A stretch of 64,000 nt of DNA from Scytolyngbya sp. HA4215-MV1 (GTDB taxonomy: Bacteria; Cyanobacteriota; Cyanobacteriia; Leptolyngbyales; Leptolyngbyaceae): NCBI GenBank assembly GCA_019359045.1, contig JAHHIA010000001.1, forward strand, positions 496,001-560,000, written 5' to 3'. Positions 16,622 through 25,839 of the stretch are shown here, one piece after another. The position numbers were made by a program, and so were the translations under genes. Position 1 is the first letter of the stretch. The number at the start of each line of letters is the position of its first letter. The notes beneath the pieces are model-generated. The model was not told the origin of the DNA. It worked only from the letters and a program-made list of their open reading frames with translations, and did not search any database.

Positions 16622-17857
16622 CTAGCAACAATTGCTATTGGGTTCACAGCAAGCACTACCAGCGCTGGTAACAGTTTCGCGATAACCTAATCCCTTGGTT
16701 TCGTGGGGATAGCGATGGTGATCCCGTGAGCAATCGAAAACCGCAGCAGCCTCCAGGGGAATGTCTTGATGGGGCAGGATAGCGATCGTGTCCTGGTGAT
16801 AAGGACCCTTAACATCCGTGTAGAGTTGGAAGGTTTTGTCGCAGACTGCCATGCGCTCGCCTCGATAAAGGGTGTGTCCGTCGTCGTCCTGCACAGCTTT
16901 CCAGGGACCTTTATAGACCACTGCTTGATTGCGCTCCCAGCAGGGACCCTCTTTGCCCTTGTAGGCTCGCACCGTCATCGATCGAAATTCAATCCCCTCA
17001 ATCACCTGCCAGGGTTCCACTTGCCGCACCAAAATTTCGACCCCGTAGAATCCGGCATCTTCAAACATTTTCAACAAGAGGTCTTCCCGGAAGGCACCGG
17101 CAATACAACCACTCCAGAGCTTGGGATCATTAAGGATTTCGAGGGTGGGGGCTTCGTCGCAAACAATGTCCGAAATGACGGCGCGTCCCCCTCGCTTCAG
17201 CACCCGATAGATTTCCTGAAAAAGCTGCTGTTTGTCTTGAGGACGCACCAGGTTCAAGACGCAATTGGAGATCACGACATCGACGCTGTTGTCAGCAATG
17301 AGTGGAGATGTCTGACGCAGGCGATCGCACTCCGCTTCAAATGCAGCAACTTGATCGAATCGAGTGATGGGATGTTCGTTTAGCCATGCCTGCACTTGAT
17401 CCAGATTCAGAGCAAGTTCCTGAATTTTACCTTTTACAAAAGAAACATTGCGATAGCCCAACTTTTGCGCCATCTCATCCAGATACTTACGCGAGAGGGA
17501 GAGCATTTCGTCGTTAAAATCAACCCCAATCACGCGCCCGGTTGCACCCACTTTTTGCGCCAGGATGTAGCAGTTTTTGCCTGCCCCAGACCCCAAATCG
17601 ACCACCGTTTCACCCACCGCCACATAACGGGTGGGATCACCGCAACCATAATCTTTTTCAACGATCTCCTGAGGCAAATTTTCTAGGTAATGTGGGTCGT
17701 AGCCTTCAGTGGGACAGCAGAGCTCTACTTCGGGTTGCCGTGCCCCCGCTTCGTATCTTTGGATGACTGCCTCTTCAATGTTGTAAACGATCGATTCAGA
17801 TTGGTTAAGATCAGATGGAGGGAGATTAATTGGGTCATTGGTCGCGATTTCAGCCAT
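16622..17857 (-). CDS. arsM: ArsM-like arsenite S-adenosylmethionine methyltransferase
   Basis: 411 residues from ATG 17857 (a Met at 17902 would add 15). The SAM site is VVDLGSGAGKNCYILAQKVG with VIGVDFNDEML. SNCVLNLV, the phrase ISDIVCDEAP and LWSGCIAGAF line up with ArsM signatures, and several Cys are positioned to bind arsenic (CCPTEGYD, KDYGCGDP, SNCV). The C-terminus is Cys-rich (SACCEPNSNCC). It would turn arsenite into methylated arsenicals in the cytosol. No arsR or arsenosugar gene adjoins it, so regulation is not visible. The extended tail of about 100 residues is longer than in short ArsMs. Confidence 0.75.
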   Translation of the reverse strand: MAEIATNDPINLPPSDLNQSESIVYNIEEAVIQRYEAGARQPEVELCCPTEGYDPHYLENLPQEIVEKDYGCGDPTRYVAVGETVVDLGSGAGKNCYILAQKVGATGRVIGVDFNDEMLSLSRKYLDEMAQKLGYRNVSFVKGKIQELALNLDQVQAWLNEHPITRFDQVAAFEAECDRLRQTSPLIADNSVDVVISNCVLNLVRPQDKQQLFQEIYRVLKRGGRAVISDIVCDEAPTLEILNDPKLWSGCIAGAFREDLLLKMFEDAGFYGVEILVRQVEPWQVIEGIEFRSMTVRAYKGKEGPCWERNQAVVYKGPWKAVQDDDGHTLYRGERMAVCDKTFQLYTDVKGPYHQDTIAILPHQDIPLEAAAVFDCSRDHHRYPHETKGLGYRETVTSAGSACCEPNSNCC

Positions 17858-17963
17858 GCGTGTGTTTCTCTTTAATCCAAGTTCTACAGAATGTACGCCC
17901 ATTCTGGGAATTTGGATCAGTTTACTGACGATTTTCTGAAGTCAGATGAGTTTTTCCTGAGAG

Positions 17964-18218
17964 TTAAGATTCAGGATTTTCATAGAGCTGAGCTTGTAAT
18001 TGCCAGAGGAGTTTCTGGGCTTCCCAGGCACGATCGAGGAGTTGCAACCTTTTTTCTAAGGAGTAGTGGCAACAAAGGCTCTGGTGTAGAGCAGACTGGA
18101 CAAAAGCTCGTAAACTTAGACAACGAATTTCTGGATGGGGCTGTTCCATACCGAGGGAACGCGCGCGATCACAGGGAACTGTTTGGGGGCGAATCATATC
18201 TTTTAGACCGTGGAGCAT
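17964..18218 (-). CDS. hypothetical protein upstream of arsM
   Basis: 84 residues from ATG 18218, in the order MLHGLKDMIRPQTVPCDRAR then a helical, Leu/Gln-rich end (LEKRLQLLDRAWEAQKLLWQ). There are three Cys in the middle (IRCLSL, SLCCHY). I do not recognise it. Same strand as arsM, 106 bases before it. The amphipathic helix and ordinary composition make it plausible, but no homologue can be recalled, so it may be spurious. Confidence 0.35.
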   Translation of the reverse strand: MLHGLKDMIRPQTVPCDRARSLGMEQPHPEIRCLSLRAFVQSALHQSLCCHYSLEKRLQLLDRAWEAQKLLWQLQAQLYENPES

Positions 18219-18562
18219 GATGTTGGTGATTAAAAGCGTGCGAGCACCAAGATTGATGTTTACATTGCACCCCAGATTCTGTTGCACCCAAATTCTGACC
18301 GTTCATTGCGACTTCAAAGGTCTTTTCTCTTATGCAGGCACTTTTGTTATTGGAGGAATCAAGCTCTTCAGCCTGTTCTACTTAAAAACACTGTTTCAAA
18401 TTATGAAATTTATACAAATGCTTCATCTTCGATACAGTGTCTTTACAAATTAGAGCTTTTGGCTTTTGACAGATCTGGATATTGGCACTGTTCAATCCCT
18501 TAGCAGCAGGGATAAGCTGCAAATTTGGAGATTGGATGCCAGGGTAGTGTACTGTGATGCAT
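18219..18562. other. spacer upstream of the DUF4359 gene
   Basis: 344 bases without a gene I can support. The sequence is AT-richer than its neighbours and lacks HIP1. Promoters for the divergent hypothetical gene and the DUF4359 gene may lie here, but I see no clear site. Confidence 0.4.
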
Positions 18563-18958
18563 ATGAAAAATTTGAACGTTGTGGCAGCAGTTGCCGGGGT
18601 TGCACTTTTGGCAGGCTCTATCGGATTGGCAGGTAGTAATCCCAGTCCATCTGCTTACGAAGACTTTGCAGTCCAGAAGTTGAGTCAATTTCTGAAAGAT
18701 GATGCGTGTAAAAAACTGATTTTTGGTTTGCAAAATCAATGCCCTGAATGGATTGATGACAATCAATCCACCATCAAAGAATTTATTGCCCAAAATACTC
18801 AACGGCAAAACTACATTTTTTTCAGTTTTTACACCACGGATTTATCTGCGCGATCGTTGCTGCCTTCTATCCCCCTCATCTCCAGGTTGCCCTCCTATCG
18901 CTTTAGAACAGTCGGTGCCTTGCAAAACTTTTATATCTACGAAGCCAAACGTCAATAG
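18563..18958 (+). CDS. DUF4359 family protein
   Basis: 131 residues from ATG 18563. An N-terminal hydrophobic segment (VVAAVAGVALLAGSIGLAG) serves as signal or anchor. It is followed by SAYEDFAVQKLSQFLKDDAC, then FIAQNTQRQNYIFFSFYTTD, and a Phe/Tyr-rich end (YRFRTVGALQNFYIYEA). These phrases match DUF4359 proteins of cyanobacteria as I remember them. Function is unknown; it should face the periplasm or thylakoid lumen with one possible disulfide between its two Cys (DDACKK and QNQCPEW). It stands alone. Confidence 0.8.
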   Translation: MKNLNVVAAVAGVALLAGSIGLAGSNPSPSAYEDFAVQKLSQFLKDDACKKLIFGLQNQCPEWIDDNQSTIKEFIAQNTQRQNYIFFSFYTTDLSARSLLPSIPLISRLPSYRFRTVGALQNFYIYEAKRQ

Positions 18959-19142
18959 TTGAGTCAGTGATCGGGGCTGACATCAAAGAACGTAAGGCTG
19001 GGCAAGCCAAACGCTGCTTAAAATCTCCGCATCTCCCTATTTCCGGATCATTGGCTCCTCACAACTTCCTCAAATTCATTGCCTATAACTCAGATAGAAG
19101 CAGAGCGGACTTTTCAGAAACGCAGCTTTTTAGAGGAACGCA

Positions 19143-19910
19143 ATGTTGAGTCACCCAATCGCCAATTCAGAAGAGTCCACTTCGATCGCCGGGCGCATCC
19201 ATTCAGTTGAAACCTGCGGCACGGTTGATGGTCCCGGTATTCGGTTCGTTGTGTTTATGCAAGGTTGCCCCCTGCGTTGCCTGTATTGCCATAATCCTGA
19301 CTGCCGCTATTGGAAAGATGGCACCCCAACAACTGTCGATCAGCTGATTACTGAAATTCAGGCGTATGCCCCCTACATCCATCCACCGGGCGGGGTCACC
19401 TTGAGTGGGGGCGAACCCTTAATGCAACCCTACTTTGCGCGGGAGTTACTGCGCCGTTGCAAAGAACATGGGTTCCATACTGCACTGGATACTTGTGGTT
19501 ACACTCCCCTCCATGTTGCCGAAGAAGTACTCGATTTTGTAGATTTGGTGCTACTGGATATCAAGTCGTTTGATCCAGAAATCTACACCAAGGTTACGAG
19601 TGTAGCGATCGAACCGACCCTAACTCTGGCAAGATACCTCAGTCAAATCAACAAACCGACCTGGATTCGGTTTGTCCTCGTGCCTGGTCTTACCAATGCC
19701 CCTCACAATGTCGAAGGATTGGCAGATTTTGTAGCTACGCTCCAGAACGTCGAAAAAGTCGAAGTGCTGCCTTTTCACAAGATGGGCGAATACAAGTGGA
19801 AGCAGTTGGGTTACGACTACCAACTAACCAATACACCAGAGCCAACACCCGAAGAGGTTCAGCAGGTGGTTGATATTTTCAAGCAACGGGGATTAGTGGT
19901 TAGCAGCTAA
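19143..19910 (+). CDS. pflA: pyruvate formate-lyase-activating enzyme (radical SAM)
   Basis: 255 residues from ATG 19143, with AGAGGAAC as ribosome site. The radical SAM cluster motif is CPLRCLYC (C42, C46, C49), preceded by GTVDGPGIRFVVFMQGC, and followed by GGVTLSGGEPLMQP, which binds SAM. It uses a 4Fe-4S cluster and SAM to place a glycyl radical on pyruvate formate-lyase under anoxia. The following gene is adhE, so the pair belongs to fermentation. The target enzyme gene pflB is not in this window. Confidence 0.93.
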   Translation: MLSHPIANSEESTSIAGRIHSVETCGTVDGPGIRFVVFMQGCPLRCLYCHNPDCRYWKDGTPTTVDQLITEIQAYAPYIHPPGGVTLSGGEPLMQPYFARELLRRCKEHGFHTALDTCGYTPLHVAEEVLDFVDLVLLDIKSFDPEIYTKVTSVAIEPTLTLARYLSQINKPTWIRFVLVPGLTNAPHNVEGLADFVATLQNVEKVEVLPFHKMGEYKWKQLGYDYQLTNTPEPTPEEVQQVVDIFKQRGLVVSS

Positions 19911-19914
19911 GGGG

Positions 19915-19935
19915 CAGGAGTCAGGAGTCAGGAGT
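19915..19935 (+). repeat. short tandem heptamer repeat (CAGGAGT)3
   Basis: Three exact copies of the 7-base unit CAGGAGT start 5 bases after the pflA stop. Heptamer tandem repeats of this kind (STRR) are well known in filamentous cyanobacterial spacers. It lies between pflA and adhE. Confidence 0.85.
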
Positions 19936-20053
19936 CAAAATCCCAAACCTCAAACTCAGTTTGCTTGACCACTCATTTCCCCTCCCTAACCCCAACTTCC
20001 CAAACCCTAAAATCCCTCACTCTCTCATTCAGCAAGAAGCCAGGAAGATTACT

Positions 20054-22756
20054 ATGAAAGTCACCAATATTCAAGAACTGGAAGACCTGATCCAACAAGT
20101 CAAAGCGGATCAAGAACAATTTGCGACCTATAGTCAAGAGAAAGTCGATCGCATTTTCCAGAAAGCTGCATTGTCTGCCAATTCAGAACGTATTCCATTA
20201 GCAAAATTGGCAGTCAATGAAACGGGTATGGGCATTGTAGAAGATAAGGTGATTAAGAATCACTTTGCTTCGGAATACATTTACAACAAATACAAACACG
20301 AAAAAACTTGTGGTGTGATTGAAGAAGATCCCACGTTTGGGATCCAGAAAATTGCTGAGCCAGTGGGGATTCTGGCTGGGATTATTCCAACGACGAATCC
20401 GACTTCTACCACGGTTTTCAAAGCATTGTTGGCGCTCAAAACGCGCAATGCCATTATCTTTTCACCCCATCCCCGTGCTAGGAGAGCCACGATCGCCGCT
20501 GCCAGAGTGGTGCTAGAAGCTGCGATCGCCGCAGGGGCACCAGAACACATCATCGGTTGGATTGATGAACCCACGGTTGAACTGTCGCAGGCATTGATGC
20601 AACATGCCGATGTCAAATTGATTTTGGCAACAGGTGGACCGGGCATGGTGAAAGCCGCTTATTCTTCAGGACATCCCTCACTGGGTGTGGGGGCAGGCAA
20701 TACCCCTGCGGTGATTGATGCAACGGCGGACATCCAAACGGCAGTTAGTTCTATTCTGCTGAGCAAAACCTTTGACAATGGCATGATCTGCGCTTCGGAA
20801 CAGTCAGTCATTGTGGTGGATGAGATTTACGAACAAGTCAAGCAAGAATTTATCAATCGCGGTGCCTATTTCCTGAGTCCAGAAGATAAGGCAAAGGTGG
20901 GTGAAATTATTCTGGTGGATGGTAGGCTGAATCCAGCGATCGTGGGACAGTCGGTTGAGCAAATTGCCCAGTTGGCAGGCATTGGTCTGGTGTGTATGGA
21001 ATGGCAATTGGATCAGCATCCTGTGCCCGATCTCCACAATCCCGTACCCTGCACTTTGCCCAAAGTCTTAGTGGGGGAAACCGAGGCAATCGATCGCGAT
21101 GAACCCTTTGCTTATGAAAAACTGTCGCCAATTCTGGCAATGTATCGCGCCGGTACCTTCCAACAAGCCGTTGAAAAAGCTCGGCAATTGGTGGAATTTG
21201 GTGGGCGGGGACATACCTCGGTGCTCTACATCGACCCGATGCATCGCGAACAAATTGCCTACTTTGAAAATCATGTACAAACGGCGCGGGTGCTGATTAA
21301 TACGCCTTCTTCTCAAGGGGCGATCGGGGATCTTTACAACTTCAAACTCGATCCATCGCTGACACTGGGCTGTGGCACCTGGGGCGGCAACTCGGTGTCG
21401 GATAATGTCGCTCCCCACCATTTGCTCAACATCAAAACGGTATCTGAGCGACGAGAAAATATGCTATGGTTTCGGGTGCCCCCCAAGGTGTATTTCAAAT
21501 ACGGCTGCTTGCCGATCGCCTTGCGAGAATTGGCGGACAAACAACGGGCCTTTATTGTCACCGACAAACCCTTGTTTGACCTGGGTTTAGTCGATAAAAT
21601 TACCAATGTTCTGGATGCGTTGGGTGTGAAACATGATGTGTTCCACGAAGTGGAACCCGACCCAACTCTATCGAATGTCAGCAAAGGGCTGGCGCTGTTG
21701 CGGAGCTATCAACCCGATGTCATCATTGCCATTGGTGGCGGTTCACCCATGGATGCAGCCAAGGTGATGTGGCTAATGTATGAACATCCCGAAGTTGAAT
21801 TTGATGGACTGGCGATGCGGTTCATGGATATTCGTAAGCGAGTATATGAACTCCCACCACTCGGACATAAGGCGATTATGGTGGCAATTCCGACAACTTC
21901 GGGCACCGGATCAGAAGTTACCCCATTTGCTGTGGTGACAGACGATCGGGTTGACATCAAATATCCACTGGCAGACTATTCGCTCACTCCCACCATGGCG
22001 ATCGTCGATCCAGAACTGGTGTTGCACATGCCTAAAAAACTGACAGCCTACGGCGGGGTCGATGCGCTCACCCATGCACTGGAATCTTACGTATCAGTGC
22101 TTGCGACCGAGTTTACCGAAGGGCTATCCCTAGAAGCGATCGATCTTTTGTTCAAGTATCTGCCCCGCGCTTACAGAGAAGGAGCTAACGATCCGGAAGC
22201 GCGTGAAAAGGTACACTATGCTGCCACGATCGCAGGTATGGCGTTTGCCAATGCATTCCTCGGTATTTGTCACTCGATGGCACACAAATTGGGTTCTACT
22301 TTCCATATTCCCCATGGGCTAGCCAATGCATTGATGATTTCCCATGTGATTCGCTACAACGCTACAGATGTGCCTTTCAAGCAAGCCATCTTCCCGCAAT
22401 ACAAATATCCTCATGCGAAGCAGCGCTACGCCCAAATTGCAGACTACCTGAGACTGGGAGGTGTGACACTGGAAGAGAAAGTCGAAAATCTGGTGGCAGC
22501 CGTGGAAGCACTCAAAGCCCAACTCGATATCCCCCACACAATTAAAGATGTGTTGGGAGGGGAGGAGCAGGCATTTTTCGAGCACATTGAAGAGATGGCA
22601 GAACAGGCGTTTGATGACCAATGCACCGGGGCTAACCCGCGCTATCCTTTGATGCGAGATCTCGAAGAGATGTATGCTCTAGCATATCGAGGCTCTGGCA
22701 TAGCCTCGGTGCCCAAACACCCAAAGCCAGAACCGCCGTTGGTTACGATCGGTTAG
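20054..22756 (+). CDS. adhE: bifunctional acetaldehyde-CoA/alcohol dehydrogenase
   Basis: 900 residues from ATG 20054, preceded by CCAGGAAG; upstream codons would add an unusual Pro/Asn-rich run. Residues 1-440 form the acetaldehyde dehydrogenase: FDNGMICASEQSVI with catalytic C246 and a cofactor site around GVGAGNTPAVID. Residues about 455-890 form the iron alcohol dehydrogenase (IAIGGGSPMDAAKVMW, TTSGTGSEVTPFAV, HSMAHKLGSTFHIPHG metal His). It reduces acetyl-CoA to ethanol with two NADH, regenerating NAD+ in dark anoxic fermentation. It follows pflA at 143 bases; a strong hairpin at 22839 probably ends transcription. Confidence 0.95.
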   Translation: MKVTNIQELEDLIQQVKADQEQFATYSQEKVDRIFQKAALSANSERIPLAKLAVNETGMGIVEDKVIKNHFASEYIYNKYKHEKTCGVIEEDPTFGIQKIAEPVGILAGIIPTTNPTSTTVFKALLALKTRNAIIFSPHPRARRATIAAARVVLEAAIAAGAPEHIIGWIDEPTVELSQALMQHADVKLILATGGPGMVKAAYSSGHPSLGVGAGNTPAVIDATADIQTAVSSILLSKTFDNGMICASEQSVIVVDEIYEQVKQEFINRGAYFLSPEDKAKVGEIILVDGRLNPAIVGQSVEQIAQLAGIGLVCMEWQLDQHPVPDLHNPVPCTLPKVLVGETEAIDRDEPFAYEKLSPILAMYRAGTFQQAVEKARQLVEFGGRGHTSVLYIDPMHREQIAYFENHVQTARVLINTPSSQGAIGDLYNFKLDPSLTLGCGTWGGNSVSDNVAPHHLLNIKTVSERRENMLWFRVPPKVYFKYGCLPIALRELADKQRAFIVTDKPLFDLGLVDKITNVLDALGVKHDVFHEVEPDPTLSNVSKGLALLRSYQPDVIIAIGGGSPMDAAKVMWLMYEHPEVEFDGLAMRFMDIRKRVYELPPLGHKAIMVAIPTTSGTGSEVTPFAVVTDDRVDIKYPLADYSLTPTMAIVDPELVLHMPKKLTAYGGVDALTHALESYVSVLATEFTEGLSLEAIDLLFKYLPRAYREGANDPEAREKVHYAATIAGMAFANAFLGICHSMAHKLGSTFHIPHGLANALMISHVIRYNATDVPFKQAIFPQYKYPHAKQRYAQIADYLRLGGVTLEEKVENLVAAVEALKAQLDIPHTIKDVLGGEEQAFFEHIEEMAEQAFDDQCTGANPRYPLMRDLEEMYALAYRGSGIASVPKHPKPEPPLVTIG

Positions 22757-22795
22757 ACAGCGCTATCCAAATAACGCAAAATTCAGCATGAGTTC

Positions 22796-22969
22796 TTACT
22801 GAGATCGGGTGGCATCCGTAAAAAAGTGGGCGGTGTCCAGTGGGCATTGTCCACTTTTTTCCAAACGACAACCGAATGCATCCTGGTATGTTTCGCGATC
22901 GGGAAAAGTGAATACGTGCTTGCAGCCAATGGGCAGACAAACAGAGCCAATGAGAACTGCGATCGGCAA
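22796..22969 (-). CDS. small hypothetical protein, possible lipoprotein
   Basis: 57 residues from a TTG start (22969-22967) with GGAGGA ideally spaced before it. It starts MPIAVLIGSVCLPIGC, a short hydrophobic leader ending in Cys, then KHVFTFPDRETYQDAFGCRL and SGQCPLDTAHFF. Four Cys in a short chain suggest a small secreted or lipidated, perhaps disulfide-bonded, protein. I know no family. Its 3' end overlaps, on the other strand, the adhE terminator, which lowers confidence. Confidence 0.4.
   Translation of the reverse strand: MPIAVLIGSVCLPIGCKHVFTFPDRETYQDAFGCRLEKSGQCPLDTAHFFTDATRSQ
22839..22860 (+). terminator. Rho-independent terminator after adhE
   Basis: AGTGGGC, loop ATT, GTCCACT, then a run of T: a 7-bp stem with one G-T pair and a U tract, 83 bases after the adhE stop. 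A larger inverted pair (AAAAAAGTGG at 22820-22829 and CCACTTTTTT at 22851-22860) frames it, so it could work on both strands. Confidence 0.75.
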
Positions 22970-23325
22970 ATGAGTCCTCCAATGGTGCCTTGACCGAAAG
23001 AGTCGCGGCTCATGCTGATGGAAATGGATTGAGACCCGCGATGTTTTCAAAAACCTCGGAAGTCTGGGGTGTCAGTATCCAAGGGATTGCTGTTGCTGAA
23101 TAATGATCGTTCCCCAGTCTTTATTGCAGACTTAACCTAAGCGAGGGTGAAGGATCAATGCGGCTGGATAACTCGAGTATTTGGGTGTTATCCGGCAGAT
23201 CTGAAAGATAACTTTTTAGAGGTATGATATTATCCCGCAAATCTGACTGTGAATACATAAGTTAGCATGACTTTGTTGTAGTCGTTGATTATGGTTTGAG
23301 CGTATTCTTTAATCGCCATAGGTCT
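22970..23325. other. spacer before the DUF928 pseudogene
   Basis: About 355 bases without a gene I can support. It contains two similar phrases, GTTATCCGGCAGATCTGA (from 23188) and ATTATCCCGCAAATCTGA (from 23228), about 40 bases apart. They could be a decayed direct repeat or paired binding sites. Confidence 0.4.
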
Positions 23326-24179
23326 ATGAGTAACAACCTATTTCTTGCCTCTGCAACTATCCCTGTCATTCTGACACTGGGGCTAGCAACTCATTCGCTA
23401 GCAACCCGTCTGTCGTTAAAGACACCTCTACAACACTCTCATCCACTTTCAGTGCAGAACAACCTCGCCCCATTCAACAACCGACTTCGATTAGAGAGCG
23501 GGTGGTATTTAACCCTCAAGGAACTCTAGCTCCTACCGCATTTCCTGGTGACAGGTTTCCCGTGGACAGGTTGCGAAGCAAAGAAGGATGTCCCTATGGT
23601 TCAGTCTTCTTAACTCCCCTCCTACCCTTTGCTAAAAGTGACGTGATTTGTACTGCATCTACAATTGCAGCTCGTCCTACCTTCTTTGTCTACATTCCCT
23701 CATCTCAAGCCAAGGTTGCAGAATTTTGGTTGTCGGACGATCAGTACAACATTCTCTATCACACCACGTTTGCTCCACCAAATCAGCCTGGAGTGGTTGG
23801 AATTCGGTTGCCCCCAGAAGTACCTGAGCTAAAAGTCGATCGCTTTTATCATTGGAGCATGGTTGTATCTTGTGACCCAGATGATCCCATTTCTAGCATG
23901 GTGGTTGAGAGTTGGGTACAGCGAAGAAAGCCCCCTTCCTCTCTAGGAACGATGCTCAACCAAACTCCGTTACGCGATCGCCCCATCGTTTTTGCCCGTC
24001 AAGGGCTCTGGCATGATGCGCTGTCAACCCTGGCACAATTCCGCCTTACCAATCCTCAAGACCGACGCTTACAGGATGACTGGAGTAGTCTGCTAACCTC
24101 AGTGGATCTACAGCCAATTGCTCAGGAGCCGCTTCTTTGGATCAAAACCCTACCTAGAAGTACAACAGATGGCCCTTAA
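23326..24179 (+). pseudogene. DUF928 protein gene broken by a frameshift
   Basis: From ATG 23326 one frame gives a signal peptide (MSNNLFLASATIPVILTLGL, cleaving near ATHSLA) but runs to a stop at 23529. The next frame carries the rest: about SNPSVVKDTSTTLSSTFSAE, then VVFNPQGTLAPTAFPGDR, AARPTFFVYIP, AEFWLSDD, YNILYHTTFAPP and RFYHWSMVVSC, ending TTDGP at 24179. This follows the DUF928 pattern of exported cyanobacterial proteins. Joining the frames needs a single-base loss (a -1 shift) at roughly 23380-23420. Internal GTG or ATG starts could give the mature part without a signal. Real frameshift or sequencing error cannot be told apart here. Confidence 0.75.
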
Positions 24180-24213
24180 CCGTTCTCCCTTTTGTTGTGA
24201 TAGAGCAGGGTAG

Positions 24214-24237
24214 GATGGGCATAGCTCTTTGCCCATC
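24214..24237. terminator. hairpin after the DUF928 locus
   Basis: GATGGGCA (24214-24221), 8-base loop, TGCCCATC (24230-24237): an exact 8-bp stem 35 bases after the DUF928 stop. It has no long T tract; it resembles the small GGGCA/TGCCC hairpin repeats common in cyanobacterial spacers. Confidence 0.5.
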
Positions 24238-24529
24238 TACATTTAATTACGATATCTCTCTTGTACCAGGAACAGATGCAAACCTATTGATGGTGTTGGC
24301 AGAACCCCGTTGACACCACACCAGACTCAATCGATGCAGCCGCTTCAATATCCTGTGTCGATGCTTCGATCTACGCTTTTGCATCTGTTTCCTTGGCTCA
24401 GACTGAGAGATCTTTATAGCCTTCAATGCGCCAGCAACAGAGGTTGGAAAATCTGGTAAAGAAAACAGCATTGTTCACGAATAATGCTACGACTTTTCAG
24501 AATGATTTTCGATCTCCCTTCATTGAACC

Positions 24530-24950
24530 CCTACTATACGCCCCATCCACCGTCGCCACTTCTTGCAATTTGCGGGAGCCACCCTCGCCAGTGGTGGCAA
24601 GTGGGGTGTCCAAATTGCCCAATCCAATGGCAATGTGGGGCTTTTAACTGTTGGATATGCCCCGATCTTCAACAGTTTTGGTCGCCGGGATGAACGGTTA
24701 CTAGTGCATCACCGCTGCGAGAAACCTTGCAGGGATTGCAGACGATCGCACGGGGACGGGGACTGAGGCGGGATGAACCGCTTACTTTTGATGGCAAAAC
24801 CCGTTTCAGGGATTGCGGATGTCGAGATGCAGCGCGGACTTGACCCGAAACGATCGGGGGTGTTCTCAGCAATTCTCCAGGTGGTGGATTCGTAATCGAT
24901 TGGAAGCTAGATCGATCGATTTTTGGGCTGTGCATAACCTTCCATAAACC
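24530..24950 (+). pseudogene. degenerate fragment with Tat-signal-like start
   Basis: Within the 927-base stretch 24180-25106 no intact gene is seen. From about 24546 a frame reads HRRHFLQFAGATLASGGKWG, which has the RR-hydrophobic form of a Tat signal like that of cyanobacterial caspase-like and redox proteins. It stops at about 24766. Fragments in two other frames follow (GLRRDEPLTFDGKTRF and FVIDWKLDRSIFG). The original start seems lost (ATA where ATG might be). This looks like a decayed exported-protein gene; the family cannot be named with confidence. Confidence 0.4.
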
Positions 24951-25106
24951 GGGCGATAGGTGAAAAGGCGTCGCATGGCGCTGACTTCAATCAAAGTGCA
25001 ATACCCACTCCTGTCCTTCTCAAAAAAAGTTTGGAGCGATCCGAGATCTTCTCGATTTATTGCTGCAATGGGATTGAAATCAAAATTTCATTTTAGGAGC
25101 TTAACC

Positions 25107-25538
25107 ATGGCATCTCAATCGAAGCGTCCTCAGAAACCTAATAACTTTTTGCCCCCGATCGAAACCCTCAGTGATGCTCAGAAGGTGGCTCGGATGGGCA
25201 CCTGGGCAGCTTGCTTTGTCACTGGCATGACCGCGCTGCTTGCGATCGCGTCAATTGTCGGAGTTTTGCCGTCAGGGGTTCCAATCAATGGTTGGGCATT
25301 AATTGATGCAGGTATCTTTGGGGCGATCGCCTGGGGTATCTACCAGATGTCGCGAGTGGCGGCAGTGGCAGGTTTGGTGGTTTATATTGCAGAGCGAATC
25401 TATATGCAAGTTGCCGCTGGAGCGCAGCCTGGGGCTGGGCTGATTGTATCTATCTTCATCACGCTGGCGTTTATTAATGCAGTGCGGGGTACGTTTGCTT
25501 ATCATCGGATGAAAAAAGTGGATGCCAGTTCTTTGTAA
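25107..25538 (+). CDS. hypothetical membrane protein
   Basis: 143 residues from ATG 25107, with AGGAG 7 bases upstream. A polar N-terminus (MASQSKRPQKPNNFLPPIET) precedes four hydrophobic segments: CFVTGMTALLAIASIVG, LIDAGIFGAIAWGIYQMS, VAGLVVYIAERIY and LIVSIFITLAFINAVRG. The family is not recognised by eye, though similar small four-helix proteins are frequent in cyanobacteria. It contains a HIP1 core and codes like the neighbours. Confidence 0.75.
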   Translation: MASQSKRPQKPNNFLPPIETLSDAQKVARMGTWAACFVTGMTALLAIASIVGVLPSGVPINGWALIDAGIFGAIAWGIYQMSRVAAVAGLVVYIAERIYMQVAAGAQPGAGLIVSIFITLAFINAVRGTFAYHRMKKVDASSL

Positions 25539-25673
25539 TGGATTCTTCCTAGCAAGCTCCTGCTATTCGACGTAGTGAACTGAGCGAAATGGATGTCCTG
25601 AGACAACAAGCATTCACTGTTCAAAGAGGTCTGTTACACCACTTCCAAAAGATATCATTACAGATGACCGTCT

Positions 25674-25693
25674 GTAGGGGCGTACGCCCCTAC
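25674..25693. repeat. 20-bp perfect palindrome
   Basis: GTAGGGGCGT followed by its exact reverse complement ACGCCCCTAC. It is kin to the 27-bp palindrome at 7140-7166 (GTAGGG-GCG... core), so the two are copies of one hairpin repeat family. It lies in an unannotated spacer (25539-25839). Confidence 0.8.
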
Positions 25694-25839
25694 GAGAATT
25701 TGTAAAACAGACTTTAGGAATTGGTATTAATGCTTATAATCGTTGCCAGACAATGAATACTTGTCAAATTCTAGTAAGATTTGAAGGCAAGTTTATTCAC
25801 CTGGCATGGATGGTGAGCGCTTTAATCTGTAGCGGGTAG

